Origin: an uncultured Lachnospiraceae bacterium
GTDB taxonomy: Bacteria > Bacillota > Clostridia > Lachnospirales > Lachnospiraceae
Direction: 5' to 3'
DNA length: 64,000 bases
Assembly (NCBI GenBank): GCA_900550475.1
Contig: URSA01000002.1
Span: 203,672 to 267,671, forward strand
In this document: positions 1 through 8,867 of the stretch, one piece after another
Numbering within the stretch: the first letter of the stretch is position 1
How the letters are laid out: each line of letters begins with the position of its first letter
The notes under the pieces: model-generated
What the model saw: only the letters and a program-made list of their open reading frames with translations
What the model was told of the DNA's origin: nothing
Databases searched by the model: none
Program-made: the position numbers and the translations under genes

Positions 1-1011
1 CATTTGAAAAAGCACGGTTTTTCCCACTTCCAGATCACAAGCACCAGGGCATGCGCCACGATTTTCAGGATCCGCTACCGGATATGCGGCAACCCGAAGA
101 TTTCCATTGTGATTCCCAACAAGGATCATCTGTCGGATCTGAAACGCTGTGTCTCTTCCATACAGAAGAACAGCACATGGGAGAATTATGAGATCCTGAT
201 CGTGGAGAACAACAGTACAACGCCGGAGATCAAGGATTACTATACGATGCTTCTGGGCTGCTCCTACGAGGAAAACAGACAGAGGGAGGCGGACGGCAGG
301 GACGGCGGTGTATTGCGCAGCAGGAACGGCAAGGTATCTGTGGTGACTTACTGCGGAATGTTCAACTACTCTGCGGTGAACAATCTGGGTGTTTCCTATG
401 CTGCCGGGGACTATGTGCTTTTGTTGAACAATGATACGGAGGTCATCACCGCAAACTGGATGGAGGAGCTTCTCATGTATGCCCAGAGGGAAGATGTGGG
501 AGCAGTGGGGGCAAAGCTGTATTACGCCAATAAGACCATTCAGCACGCGGGTGTGGTGATCGGATTGGGGGCACACCGGACGGCGGGGCATACCCACTAC
601 GGAGTCCCGGTACAGAATCTCGGGTACATGGGACGCCTCTGCTACGCGCAGGATGTCTCTGCCGTGACAGGCGCGTGCCTTCTGGTAAAGAAGAGCCTGT
701 ATGAGGAACTGGGCGGTCTGGATGAGAGCTTTGAGATCTCACTGAATGATGTGGATTTCTGTCTGCGCCTGAGGGAGAGAGGGCTTTTGAATGTGTGGAC
801 GCCCTTTGCGGAGCTGTACCACTACGAGTCCGTTTCCCGCGGTCTGGACGATCAGGGGGAGAAGGCGGAGCGCTACAACCGGGAGTCCGCACACTTCCGT
901 GAGAAGTGGAAACAGGCGCTTTCAATCGGGGATCCTTATTACAATCCCAATTTCTCACTGGATCGGAGTGATTATGCGTTGAAAGACCCGGTGGAATATG
1001 GTAAAATATAG
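1..1011 (+). CDS. Family 2 glycosyltransferase, 5' end cut off by the window
   Basis: The reading frame is open from the first base, so the N-terminus lies outside the window. The visible 336 codons hold a GT-A domain: a SIVIPNKDH nucleotide-binding start, an LLLNNDTEV metal-binding (DxD-like) motif near residue 143, TGACLLVKK, and a DVDFCLRLRERG acceptor-side motif. Family 2 enzymes transfer a sugar from a nucleotide-sugar to a growing glycan, usually at the inner face of the membrane. No membrane segment is visible in this part. It is the first of four GT2 genes in a polysaccharide cluster and is followed after 66 bases by a phosphohexomutase gene. Donor and acceptor cannot be read from sequence. 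Full-length relatives often carry a second GT domain upstream, which may be what is missing here. Confidence 0.9.
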   Translation, partial: HLKKHGFSHFQITSTRACATIFRIRYRICGNPKISIVIPNKDHLSDLKRCVSSIQKNSTWENYEILIVENNSTTPEIKDYYTMLLGCSYEENRQREADGRDGGVLRSRNGKVSVVTYCGMFNYSAVNNLGVSYAAGDYVLLLNNDTEVITANWMEELLMYAQREDVGAVGAKLYYANKTIQHAGVVIGLGAHRTAGHTHYGVPVQNLGYMGRLCYAQDVSAVTGACLLVKKSLYEELGGLDESFEISLNDVDFCLRLRERGLLNVWTPFAELYHYESVSRGLDDQGEKAERYNRESAHFREKWKQALSIGDPYYNPNFSLDRSDYALKDPVEYGKI

Positions 1012-1012
1012 G

Positions 1013-1049
1013 TGTTTCAGACGGGCTTGCAAGCCTGTTTGCTGAAACA
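1013..1049 (+). other. Stem-loop between glycosyltransferase and phosphomutase genes
   Basis: An outer perfect 8-bp stem (TGTTTCAG with CTGAAACA) encloses a second stem (ACGGGCTT with AAGCCTGT, one G-U pair), separated on the 3' side by a three-base bulge. It starts two bases after the upstream stop codon and ends about 12 bases before the ribosome binding site (GGGAGG) of the next gene. There is no T-run, so a simple intrinsic terminator is unlikely. A processing or mRNA-stability hairpin is the more likely role (inference). Confidence 0.5.
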
Positions 1050-1077
1050 GAGCGAGGAAAACGGGAGGATAGAAAAT

Positions 1078-2799
1078 ATGAGCTATATGGACGAATTGAA
1101 CTTCTGGCTTCAGGATGATTATTTTGACCGGAAGACAAAGGACGAACTGCTTGCCATCCGCAACAATGCAGAGGAAGTGGAGGATCGTTTCTATAAGGAA
1201 CTGGAATTTGGTACCGGCGGACTGCGAGGTGTGATCGGCGCAGGAACAAACCGCATGAATGTGTATACGGTGCGCAAGGCAACACAGGGTCTTGCCAACT
1301 ACATTATCAAGCGCGGCACACAGAGCAAGGGCGTTGCCATCGCTTACGATTCCAGACGGATGTCTCCCGAGTTTTCGGATGAGGCTGCAAGATGTCTGGC
1401 TGCAAACGGCATCAAAGCATATATTTTTGAATCCTTGAGACCGACACCGGAGCTTTCTTTTGCGCTCCGCACGCTGGGCTGCACGGCGGGAATCGTGGTT
1501 ACGGCAAGCCACAATCCGCCCGAGTACAACGGATATAAGGTATACTGGGAGGACGGCGCGCAGGTGACACCGCCCATCGATAAGGACATTATCAGCGAAG
1601 TGCAGGCGATCAAGGATTACCATACGGTAAAGACCATGAGCAGAGCGGACGCTGAGGCAGCAGGACTTTACGAAGTCATCGGCAAGGAGATCGACGACAA
1701 GTACATGTCGGAGCTGAAAAAGCAGATTATCCATCCCGAGGTGATCAAGGAGATGGCGGACGACATCAAGATCGTGTATACGCCCCTCTGCGGAACGGGC
1801 AACAAGCCCGTGAGACGGATTCTTTCAGAGCTTGGCTTTAAGCATGTATATGTGGTGCCCGAGCAGGAAAATCCCGATCCTGACTTTACCACACTGGATT
1901 ACCCGAACCCGGAGGATCCGAAGGCATTTACCTACGCACTCCGCCTTGCAAAGGAGAAGGATGCGGACATCGTGCTTGCCACCGATCCGGATGCAGACCG
2001 TCTGGGTGTTTATGCAAAGGATACAAAGACAGGGGAATATGTTCCCTTTACCGGAAATATGTCCGGCATGCTGATCGCAGAGTACATTCTGCGTGAAAAG
2101 ACCAATATGGGAACCATGCCCGAGAAGCCGGCTCTGGTGACTACCATCGTGACGACCAATATGGCAGAGGTGATCAGCAAGGCTTACGGCGTGGATGTGA
2201 TCGAGGTGCTGACCGGATTCAAGTATATCGGCGAGCAGATCAAATTCTTTGAGCAGACCGGCGCTCACAACTATGTGTTCGGTCTGGAGGAGAGCTACGG
2301 CTGTCTGGCAGGTACGCATTCCCGTGATAAGGACGCCTGCGTAGCGGTGATGTGTCTCTGTGAGGTTGCCGCATACTGCAAGAAGCAGGGCAAGACCCTT
2401 TGGGATATGATGATCGAGATGTATGAGAAGTACGGCTACTTCAAGGAGACCCAGTACACCATCACGCTGAAGGGTGTGGACGGCGCAAGACAGATTGCAG
2501 AGATCATGGATAAGCTCCGCAAGAATCCGCCCAAGGCATTCGGACAGTGGAAGGTACTCAGATTCCGCGATTATCAGGAGGACAGGATTCTGGATATGGA
2601 GACCGGAAGCGTGGTTCCTACCGGATTGCCCAAGTCCAACGTGCTTTACTTCGAGCTGCCGGATAACTGCTGGTGCTGTGCCCGTCCTTCGGGAACGGAG
2701 CCCAAGATCAAGTTCTACATGGGCGTGAAGGGAAGCAGTCTGGAGGATGCCGCAGCGAAGGTTGAGGAGCTGACGGAAGAATTAAAGGCGGTTTTGTAG
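1078..2799 (+). CDS. Alpha-D-phosphohexomutase (phosphoglucomutase/phosphomannomutase family)
   Basis: 573 residues, the usual length for the PgcA-type bacterial phosphoglucomutases. The enzyme interconverts hexose-6-phosphate and hexose-1-phosphate, supplying glucose-1-P or mannose-1-P for nucleotide-sugar synthesis in the cytoplasm. The phosphoserine loop TASHNPPEYNGYK is present (catalytic Ser near residue 144), as are the Mg-binding loop DPDADRLG near 303 and the C-terminal phosphate-binding motif RPSGTEPK. I chose the ATG preceded by GGGAGG at about 10 bases. An in-frame GTG lies 66 bases upstream but falls in a stem-loop and has no ribosome site. It sits inside the polysaccharide cluster, so it probably feeds the neighbouring glycosyltransferases. 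Glucose versus mannose specificity is not decided by the motifs. Confidence 0.92.
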   Translation: MSYMDELNFWLQDDYFDRKTKDELLAIRNNAEEVEDRFYKELEFGTGGLRGVIGAGTNRMNVYTVRKATQGLANYIIKRGTQSKGVAIAYDSRRMSPEFSDEAARCLAANGIKAYIFESLRPTPELSFALRTLGCTAGIVVTASHNPPEYNGYKVYWEDGAQVTPPIDKDIISEVQAIKDYHTVKTMSRADAEAAGLYEVIGKEIDDKYMSELKKQIIHPEVIKEMADDIKIVYTPLCGTGNKPVRRILSELGFKHVYVVPEQENPDPDFTTLDYPNPEDPKAFTYALRLAKEKDADIVLATDPDADRLGVYAKDTKTGEYVPFTGNMSGMLIAEYILREKTNMGTMPEKPALVTTIVTTNMAEVISKAYGVDVIEVLTGFKYIGEQIKFFEQTGAHNYVFGLEESYGCLAGTHSRDKDACVAVMCLCEVAAYCKKQGKTLWDMMIEMYEKYGYFKETQYTITLKGVDGARQIAEIMDKLRKNPPKAFGQWKVLRFRDYQEDRILDMETGSVVPTGLPKSNVLYFELPDNCWCCARPSGTEPKIKFYMGVKGSSLEDAAAKVEELTEELKAVL

Positions 2800-2802
2800 T
2801 TC

Positions 2803-4215
2803 ATGTCAAAGTTTACGATTGCAAACTTGAAAAAGACAATTCATTATTTGAAGCGAAACGGGCTGCGGGATACTTATCTCGCAGCCTTAGAACGTTTAGC
2901 ACAAAAAGAGGACGAGTCGTATGCCTACGAGCCGCCGTCGGAGGAAAGGCTGGCAGAGCAGAGAGAGTGGTCGCGGACGCACAATGCCGTAAAATTCAGT
3001 ATTTTAGTGCCGGCATACTACACTCCAGCGGCATATCTGGAGGCGCTTCTTGACTCCGTGGAGGCACAGACATACCCAAATTGGGAGCTGATCCTCGCAG
3101 AGGCAGGGACGGACATGACAGTACCCGGTGAGGTAAGCACGATTTTTGCGGCGGCACAGGCGGTGGAAGATACAAGGATCCGCTATGTCGCATTGGGGAA
3201 AAACAGCGGGATTGCGGAGAATACCAATGCAGCTTTAAAAGAGGCGACAGGGGATTACATCGGGCTTTTGGATCATGATGATCTCCTCACGCCGGACGCC
3301 CTCTTTGAGATGGCGGCGGAGATTGAAAGAGCAGGGGAGCTGGGGGTTGTACCGGGATTTCTCTATTCGGACGAGGACAAGTGTGAGGAGAGCGGCACCG
3401 GATTTTACGATCTGCATCAGAAATGTGACTTCAATCTGGATCTGCTTTTGTCCAACAACTATATCTGCCATTTCACCGTTATGGAGGCAGGGCTGATGAG
3501 GCGGCTGGGTTTCCGGCAGGCATACGACGGGGCGCAGGATCACGACCTTGTGCTGCGTGCCGCCGGAGAGCTTCTCTCGGGGGAGCAGGGAAGGCTGCGG
3601 ACGGAGGGCGAGAGCCGGATCCGCCATATTGCCAAGGTGCTTTATCACTGGCGGTGCCATAAAAATTCGACTGCGGAAAATCCCGAAAGCAAGCAGTACG
3701 CCTATGAGGCGGGCTACCGTGCCGTAGCTGATTTTCTGGCGTCCCGCCATGTGCCTTGCAGGGTGGAGCCCGCCGCCAATCTGGGATTTTTCAAGGTAGT
3801 CTACACACCGGATGCCATGACGGCACGGCCCGATGTGGGGATCGTGGGCGGAAAGCCGCTAGACGGGAAAAAGCGGGTGACGGGAACACTGTATACCTTG
3901 AACGGAACGGCGGATTATAAAGGGCTGCCCGCCGGTTTCGGGGGATGTATGCACAGAGCCTCCCTGCAGCAGGATATGGACACGGTGGACATCAGATTGA
4001 TGCGCATCAGACCGGAGCTCCTGCCGCTGCTTGCGGAAGTGCTTTCCGGGCAGGAGCAGTGGGCGGATCATGTGCGGGAGGAACAGGGGCGGCTGTGTGC
4101 GGATGGGCTCTCCGAGGAGGATTGCGAGCGTCTGAGCAGGGAGCTATGCCACAAGGTCAGGGCGGCGGGATATCGGATCCTGTGGCAGCCGGAATGGAGA
4201 GAAAAGGTGAAATGA
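2803..4215 (+). CDS. Family 2 glycosyltransferase
   Basis: 470 residues starting at an ATG three bases after the phosphomutase stop, so translation is probably coupled. A short helical N-terminal region (about 60 residues) precedes a GT-A domain with the FSILVPAYYTPAAYLEALL start, the LLDHDDLLTPDALFEMA motif (metal site near residues 157-160) and YSDEDKC. The last 130 residues are not a recognisable second transferase domain. LDHDDLLTP followed by YSDEDK is typical of rhamnan/O-antigen type GT2 enzymes in Firmicutes. The next gene overlaps this one by four bases (ATGA), which indicates one operon. Sugar specificity is unknown. Confidence 0.9.
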   Translation: MSKFTIANLKKTIHYLKRNGLRDTYLAALERLAQKEDESYAYEPPSEERLAEQREWSRTHNAVKFSILVPAYYTPAAYLEALLDSVEAQTYPNWELILAEAGTDMTVPGEVSTIFAAAQAVEDTRIRYVALGKNSGIAENTNAALKEATGDYIGLLDHDDLLTPDALFEMAAEIERAGELGVVPGFLYSDEDKCEESGTGFYDLHQKCDFNLDLLLSNNYICHFTVMEAGLMRRLGFRQAYDGAQDHDLVLRAAGELLSGEQGRLRTEGESRIRHIAKVLYHWRCHKNSTAENPESKQYAYEAGYRAVADFLASRHVPCRVEPAANLGFFKVVYTPDAMTARPDVGIVGGKPLDGKKRVTGTLYTLNGTADYKGLPAGFGGCMHRASLQQDMDTVDIRLMRIRPELLPLLAEVLSGQEQWADHVREEQGRLCADGLSEEDCERLSRELCHKVRAAGYRILWQPEWREKVK

Positions 4216-5180
4216 AGGCGACGATCGTCATTCCAAATTATAACGGAATTGCATATCTGAAAAAATGTATGGCATCTTTGAAGGCAGACTGCGCGGATTG
4301 TCCTGCCCATATCATAGTGGTGGATAACGGCTCCACGGACGGAAGTGTCCGGTGGATGGAGGAAGCCCACCCGGATGCGGAACTGATCGCACTGCCGGAG
4401 AACACAGGCTTTTCCGGTGCGGTGAACCGCGGGATCCGCAGCGCAAAGACACCTTATGTGATCCTGCTCAACAACGATACGGAGATCAGACCGGGTTTTG
4501 TGAAAGCGTTGGTGGAAGCCATGGAGGCGGACAACCGCCTTTTTTCCGTGAGCGCAAAAATGCTGGATATGAAAAATGAAAATCTGGTCGACAGTGCGGG
4601 AGATTTCTACTGTGCGCTGGGCTGGGCGTTTGCCAGAGGGAAGGGCAAGCCCGCGGACAGGTACGAAAAGCCTGCATCCGTTTTCTCCGCCTGCGCGGGG
4701 GCGGCTATTTACAGGCGCTCGGTGTTTGACAGGATCGGTTTTTTTGACGAGCTGCATTTTGCCTATCTGGAGGATGTGGACATCGGCTGGCGCGCCCGTA
4801 TCCACGGCTACCGCAATGCCTTTGAACCGAAGGCGTGTGTGCTGCATGCGGGGAGCGCCGCCAGCGGCTCACGCTACAATGCGTTTAAGGTCAGGCTGTC
4901 CTCCGCAAACAGCGTCTATGTGATCGGAAAGAACATGCCGTTTCTGCAGTGGATCATCAATCTGCCGTTTCTGCTGCCCGGTTTTTTGATCAAAGCGCTC
5001 TTTTTTGCAAAAAAAGGTATGGGAGGTATTTATTGTAAAGGTTGTATCCGCGGGCTCAAAAGATGTTTTGCAAAAGAGGGACGTGCCAGCAAGGTGCGGT
5101 TTTCTTTTTCTCATTTGGGGAACTATATTTGCATACAGGCACAGCTCTGGGTGAATCTGTTCAGGCGTCTGTATAATTGA
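4212..5180 (+). CDS. Family 2 glycosyltransferase (rhamnosyltransferase-like)
   Basis: 322 residues. The start chosen is the ATG of an ATGA overlap with the previous stop. An ATG six codons upstream (MERKGEMK) is the alternative and would also have an adequate site. The GT-A domain begins at once with TIVIPNYNG, then has VVDNGSTDGS, the LLNNDTEI metal motif near residue 88, CAGAAIYRRSVFD and LEDVDIGWRARIHG, a set typical of GT2 rhamnosyltransferases. The C-terminal 70 residues are hydrophobic and basic (NLPFLLPGFLIKALFFAKKG), suggesting membrane association. It is the last gene before a weak promoter and the priming transferase gene. Confidence 0.9.
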   Translation: MKATIVIPNYNGIAYLKKCMASLKADCADCPAHIIVVDNGSTDGSVRWMEEAHPDAELIALPENTGFSGAVNRGIRSAKTPYVILLNNDTEIRPGFVKALVEAMEADNRLFSVSAKMLDMKNENLVDSAGDFYCALGWAFARGKGKPADRYEKPASVFSACAGAAIYRRSVFDRIGFFDELHFAYLEDVDIGWRARIHGYRNAFEPKACVLHAGSAASGSRYNAFKVRLSSANSVYVIGKNMPFLQWIINLPFLLPGFLIKALFFAKKGMGGIYCKGCIRGLKRCFAKEGRASKVRFSFSHLGNYICIQAQLWVNLFRRLYN

Positions 5181-5206
5181 CAACCCGGATAAACAAATGA
5201 TACAAA
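5177..5206 (+). promoter_or_regulatory. Possible promoter for the priming sugar transferase
   Basis: A perfect TTGACA overlaps the upstream stop codon. After 18 bases comes TACAAA, preceded by TG one base away (extended -10). The decamer ATGATACAAA is repeated 11 bases downstream. The -10 is weak, so this is only a candidate. Confidence 0.35.
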
Positions 5207-5269
5207 AATGATACAAAGGATGGTTATTCTTGGCTTGTAGCAGAGGGTAGGAAACGGGTGGTATAGCGT

Positions 5270-6676
5270 ATGATAAAGGATAATCAGAAGGTCTTTAACA
5301 GACTTCACCTCATCATGGATGCCCTGATTGTGATCGTTTCCTATGCATTGGCATGGGTCCTGCATTTCAGGGTATTCAACCATTTCGGACCGGAGTCCGG
5401 TATTTTGCCAATGGAGCATTATATGCGGGCTCTTATTTTTATTGTCCCTGCATATATTTTCCTCTATTACTGCAATCGGGTATATACCCCGAAACGAACC
5501 TCCGGGTACGCCAGGGAAATCTATAATATCGTGATTGCCAACACCATCGGTCTGGTGGCGTTCATTACGCTTCTGTACATTGTGAAGCAGAACGACTACT
5601 CCCGGAAGATGATCTGCATTTTTTATGTGCTGAACATCTCCCTCACCGCGGTTTCGAGACTGGTGGTACGAAAGCTGCTGCGCTCGTTCCGGGCAAAGGG
5701 CTACAATTTGAAGCATATCCTCTTAGCCGGGTATTCCCGTGCGGCGGAGGAATATATTGACAGGATCATGGGAAATCCCGAGTGGGGGTATGTAGTCTGC
5801 GGTATTCTGGATGATTCCGTACCGTCGGGAACGCTCTACAAGGGTGTGAAGGTGCTCGGAAGGATTGATAATCTGCATGAGCTGCTTCCGGCAAACGAGC
5901 TGGATGAGATCGCCATCACACTTTCGCTGAAGGATTACGACCGCTTGGAAGAGATTGTAAGCATCTGCGAAAAGTACGGTGTGCATACTAAGTTTATACC
6001 GGATTACAACAGCGTGATTCCCACAAGACCTTACACGGAGGATCTGATGGGGCTTCCGGTGATCAACATCCGCAACGTGCCGCTGACCAACACGGCAAAT
6101 ATGCTGATCAAGCGGCTGATGGACATTGTGGGTTCTCTGGTGGGAATTGTACTGACCTCCCCGATCATGCTGATCTGTGCCGTTGCGGTGAAGGCGACAA
6201 GCAAAGGTCCCGTGGTTTTCAAACAGGAGCGGGTGGGACTGCACGGAAAGCATTTTTCCATGTATAAGTTCCGCAGCATGGAGCAGCAAAAGCCCTCCGA
6301 GGAGCAGAAGGCATGGACGGTGAAGAATGATCCCCGCGTGACCAATGTGGGAAAGATTATGAGAAAGACCAGTCTGGATGAGCTGCCCCAGCTGTTCAAC
6401 ATCCTGAAAGGGGATATGAGTCTGGTGGGCCCCAGACCGGAAAGACCTCTCTTTGTGGACAAGTTCAAGGAGGAGATTCCCCGGTATATGGTAAAGCATC
6501 AGGTGCGCCCCGGTCTGACGGGATGGGCGCAGGTCAACGGTTACCGCGGCGATACCTCCATACGGAAGCGGATCGAGTATGACCTGTATTATATCGAGAA
6601 CTGGACTGTGTGGCTGGACGTGAAGATTATTTTCATGACCTTTTTCACAGGCTTCATCAATAAAAACGCATATTAA
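5270..6676 (+). CDS. Undecaprenyl-phosphate sugar phosphotransferase (polyisoprenyl-phosphate hexose-1-P transferase)
   Basis: 468 residues. The N-terminal half has four or five membrane segments and a Rossmann-like CoA-binding-type domain (HILLAGYSRAAEEY near residue 150). The C-terminal domain from about residue 280 is the bacterial sugar transferase domain: a membrane re-entrant helix KRLMDIVGSLVGIVL, FKQERVGLHGKHF, MYKFRSM, KTSLDELPQLFNILKGDMS and LVGPRP. Enzymes of this family (WbaP/WcaJ type) load the first sugar-1-phosphate onto undecaprenyl phosphate at the membrane, starting a repeat unit of capsule or wall polysaccharide. It follows three glycosyltransferase genes and precedes the LCP gene by 18 bases. 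Glucose versus galactose is not decided. Confidence 0.93.
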   Translation: MIKDNQKVFNRLHLIMDALIVIVSYALAWVLHFRVFNHFGPESGILPMEHYMRALIFIVPAYIFLYYCNRVYTPKRTSGYAREIYNIVIANTIGLVAFITLLYIVKQNDYSRKMICIFYVLNISLTAVSRLVVRKLLRSFRAKGYNLKHILLAGYSRAAEEYIDRIMGNPEWGYVVCGILDDSVPSGTLYKGVKVLGRIDNLHELLPANELDEIAITLSLKDYDRLEEIVSICEKYGVHTKFIPDYNSVIPTRPYTEDLMGLPVINIRNVPLTNTANMLIKRLMDIVGSLVGIVLTSPIMLICAVAVKATSKGPVVFKQERVGLHGKHFSMYKFRSMEQQKPSEEQKAWTVKNDPRVTNVGKIMRKTSLDELPQLFNILKGDMSLVGPRPERPLFVDKFKEEIPRYMVKHQVRPGLTGWAQVNGYRGDTSIRKRIEYDLYYIENWTVWLDVKIIFMTFFTGFINKNAY

Positions 6677-6694
6677 CAAAGGAGATTCATTAAG

Positions 6695-7795
6695 ATGGCA
6701 AACGGGCAGAATAATCAGAAAAGACCCGCCGCGGCGGGCGCAAAGGCAAAGAAGAAAAAGAGCAAGATCATTCTTCTGGTTCTGGAGCTTATGGTGGTGG
6801 CGGTGTTGGTGGCTGCACTTTGGGTTTTGAAGGATTTCGGAACCAGCGAAGGACCTCAGCTCAATGTGGAAATCAGTGAGAAGGATCTGGAGATCAATAC
6901 ACCGGTACAGGAAAATGAGGTTATGAAGGGCTACCGAAATATTGCGCTCTTCGGTGTGGACTCCCGTTCGGGGGCACTGACCAAGGGAACCCTCAGCGAC
7001 TGTATCATCATTGCATCCATCAATCAGGATACCGGAGATGTTAAGCTGGTGAGTGTGTACCGTGACACCTACCTGAATCTCGGCAATGACAAGTACAACA
7101 AGTGTAATGGCGCGTATAGCCACGGAGGCGCCGAGCAGGCGTTGAAGATGCTCAACATGAACCTGGACATGGACATCAAGGAATTTGTGACCATCGGTTT
7201 TGAGGGTCTTACAGCCGCTGTGGATGCGCTGGGCGGCGTATATCTGGATGTGGACGAAGAGGAATTGAAGCATATCAACAATTATCAGAAATGTATGGCG
7301 GAGGATCTGAAGGTGGCATGGGAGCCTGTGGAGAGCACCGGTTATCAGCTTTTGAACGGCTTGCAGGCAACCGCATACTGCCGTATCCGTTACAGAAAGG
7401 GCAATGACTTCGCGAGAGCCGCTTCCCAGCGTGAGTTGATTCAGGCGATCATTGCAGAGGCAAGGAAGAAGGATCTGGCTACCCTTGCAAAGGTGGTAAA
7501 TGATGTTTCCTCCTATGTTTATACCTCCTTCAGCGTGGACGATGTGGTCGCACTCCTGCCGGATCTTCCCAAGTACAGTATTGTGGATGAGGGCGGATTC
7601 CCGGAGGAAAGTATGCGCGGTTCCAGTACGCTGGGCTCCAAGGGAAGCTGTGTGTACCCGATCAACCTGACCGAGAATGTCACATGGCTGCATGAGTTTT
7701 TGTTTGACGAGACCGGCTACGATCCCTCCGACGAGGTAAAAGCAAACTCCAAGGTCATTCACGATTTCGTATCGGAGTATGTAAACATTGACTAG
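6695..7795 (+). CDS. LCP family glycopolymer transferase (LytR-CpsA-Psr)
   Basis: 366 residues. A Lys/Ala-rich cytoplasmic start is followed by one membrane segment (residues about 28-47), then an extracellular LCP domain: NIALFGVDSRSG, LSDCIIIASIN, LVSVYRDTYLNL, DALGGVYLDVDEEEL and YCRIRYRKGNDFARAASQR with the conserved Arg residues that bind the polyprenyl pyrophosphate. LCP proteins move lipid-linked polymers onto peptidoglycan outside the membrane. AAAGGAGATT lies just before the ATG. Directly downstream of the priming transferase, it probably attaches the polysaccharide made by this cluster to the wall. A long hairpin closes the unit. Confidence 0.94.
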   Translation: MANGQNNQKRPAAAGAKAKKKKSKIILLVLELMVVAVLVAALWVLKDFGTSEGPQLNVEISEKDLEINTPVQENEVMKGYRNIALFGVDSRSGALTKGTLSDCIIIASINQDTGDVKLVSVYRDTYLNLGNDKYNKCNGAYSHGGAEQALKMLNMNLDMDIKEFVTIGFEGLTAAVDALGGVYLDVDEEELKHINNYQKCMAEDLKVAWEPVESTGYQLLNGLQATAYCRIRYRKGNDFARAASQRELIQAIIAEARKKDLATLAKVVNDVSSYVYTSFSVDDVVALLPDLPKYSIVDEGGFPEESMRGSSTLGSKGSCVYPINLTENVTWLHEFLFDETGYDPSDEVKANSKVIHDFVSEYVNID

Positions 7796-7801
7796 TTAGC
7801 A

Positions 7802-7830
7802 ACAAAGGAGCTGCCTGGCAGCTCCTTTGT
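7802..7830 (+). terminator. Long perfect hairpin after the LCP gene
   Basis: A perfect 13-bp stem (ACAAAGGAGCTGC with GCAGCTCCTTTGT) with a three-base loop lies six bases after the stop. It is not followed by a T-run (CAGCTTAAGG), so it may be an attenuator or a 3'-end protecting hairpin, letting some transcripts continue into the next glycosyltransferase gene. Confidence 0.55.
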
Positions 7831-7861
7831 CAGCTTAAGGACATAAGGAAGGTGAGGCAGC

Positions 7862-8791
7862 ATGCAGAGTGTTGATGTGATCATCCCGGTATATAAACCG
7901 GGTAGGGAGCTTTTCGTATTGTTGGACAGATTGCTGGGACAGACGGTTCCCGTCCGCCGGATCATTCTTGCCAATACGGAAGAGAAATATTTTGATCTTT
8001 TGGTGCAGGGTACGACCTTTATGGAAAAATACGGTTCCGTGGTATCTGTGTTCCATGTGTCAAAACGGGAATTTGACCACGGCAATACAAGACATCTGGC
8101 GGTAGAGCGTTCTCAGGCGGAGGTATTTGTGATGATGACGCAGGATGCGCTTCCTGCGGACAGGCATCTTTTGGAAAAGCTGCTGCAGGCGCTTGATGAG
8201 CAGGGAGTGGCGGCTGCCTATGCCAGACAGCTTCCGGCGAAGGGCTGCAATGTGATCGAACATTTTACCCGGGGCTTCAACTATCCTGACTGTTCCCGGA
8301 TAAAAAACCTATCTGATGTGAATGAGCTGGGAGTAAAGGCTTATTTCTGCTCCAATGTCTGCGCGGCATACCGAAGGGATATTTATGAGGAATCAGGCGG
8401 CTTTATCCGCCATACCATATTTAATGAAGATATGATTTACGCTGCAAAGATTATGAAGATGGGGTATGGGGTGGCATATGCGGCGGACGCCAGAGTGTAT
8501 CATTCCCACAATTACACCTGCGAGCAGCAGTTTCACCGCAATTTTGATCTGGGGGTTTCCCAGGCGGATCACCCGGAGGTATTTGACGGTGTTCCATCCG
8601 AGAAAGAGGGAAAGAAGCTGGTGAAGCAGACAACGGAATATCTGTTCCGCCATAAGAAAGGATTTCTGATTCCGTATTTTTATGTCCAGTGCGCCTGCAG
8701 GTATGCGGGTTATCTCTTGGGCAGGCATTATAAAAGACTGCCGGATTTTGTGATCAGGCGCTGTACCTCAAATCCGCAGTATTGGTTGTAG
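7862..8791 (+). CDS. Family 2 glycosyltransferase, rhamnosyltransferase-like
   Basis: 309 residues with an AAGGAAGGTG ribosome site. The GT-A domain opens with SVDVIIPVYKPGRE and has KREFDHGNTRHLAVE, a motif common in RfbF/RgpF-like rhamnosyltransferases. It continues with MMTQDALPAD in the metal position, FCSNVCAAYRRDIYEESGGF and FNEDMIYAAKIMKMGYG. The C-terminal part has aromatic, hydrophobic stretches (IPYFYVQCACRYAGYLLG) that may touch the membrane. A hairpin separates it from the LCP gene, so it may be a separately tuned last gene of the polysaccharide operon. rfbD at 50.3 kb would supply dTDP-rhamnose. The rhamnose assignment is inference from motif resemblance. Confidence 0.88.
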   Translation: MQSVDVIIPVYKPGRELFVLLDRLLGQTVPVRRIILANTEEKYFDLLVQGTTFMEKYGSVVSVFHVSKREFDHGNTRHLAVERSQAEVFVMMTQDALPADRHLLEKLLQALDEQGVAAAYARQLPAKGCNVIEHFTRGFNYPDCSRIKNLSDVNELGVKAYFCSNVCAAYRRDIYEESGGFIRHTIFNEDMIYAAKIMKMGYGVAYAADARVYHSHNYTCEQQFHRNFDLGVSQADHPEVFDGVPSEKEGKKLVKQTTEYLFRHKKGFLIPYFYVQCACRYAGYLLGRHYKRLPDFVIRRCTSNPQYWL

Positions 8792-8802
8792 AAAGCGTCC
8801 TC

Positions 8803-8831
8803 TTTACAGAGTTGCGGCGGTATGCTAAATT
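8803..8831 (+). promoter_or_regulatory. Probable glmS promoter
   Basis: TTTACA, 17-base spacer, TAAATT, placing the start about 30 bases before the glmS ATG. The leader is too short for a glmS ribozyme, and none of its core is seen. Confidence 0.45.
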
Positions 8832-8867
8832 ATTCATAGTGTAGAAAGAAAGGAACAGGTAAAAAAT

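Noticed and set aside
5723..7762. 679-codon open frame on the minus strand
   Set aside because: It lies opposite the sugar transferase and LCP genes, has no ribosome site, and reads as Leu/His/Ile-rich shadow sequence without domain motifs.
8792..8867. glmS ribozyme
   Set aside because: The gap is only 76 bases and shows none of the ribozyme core.
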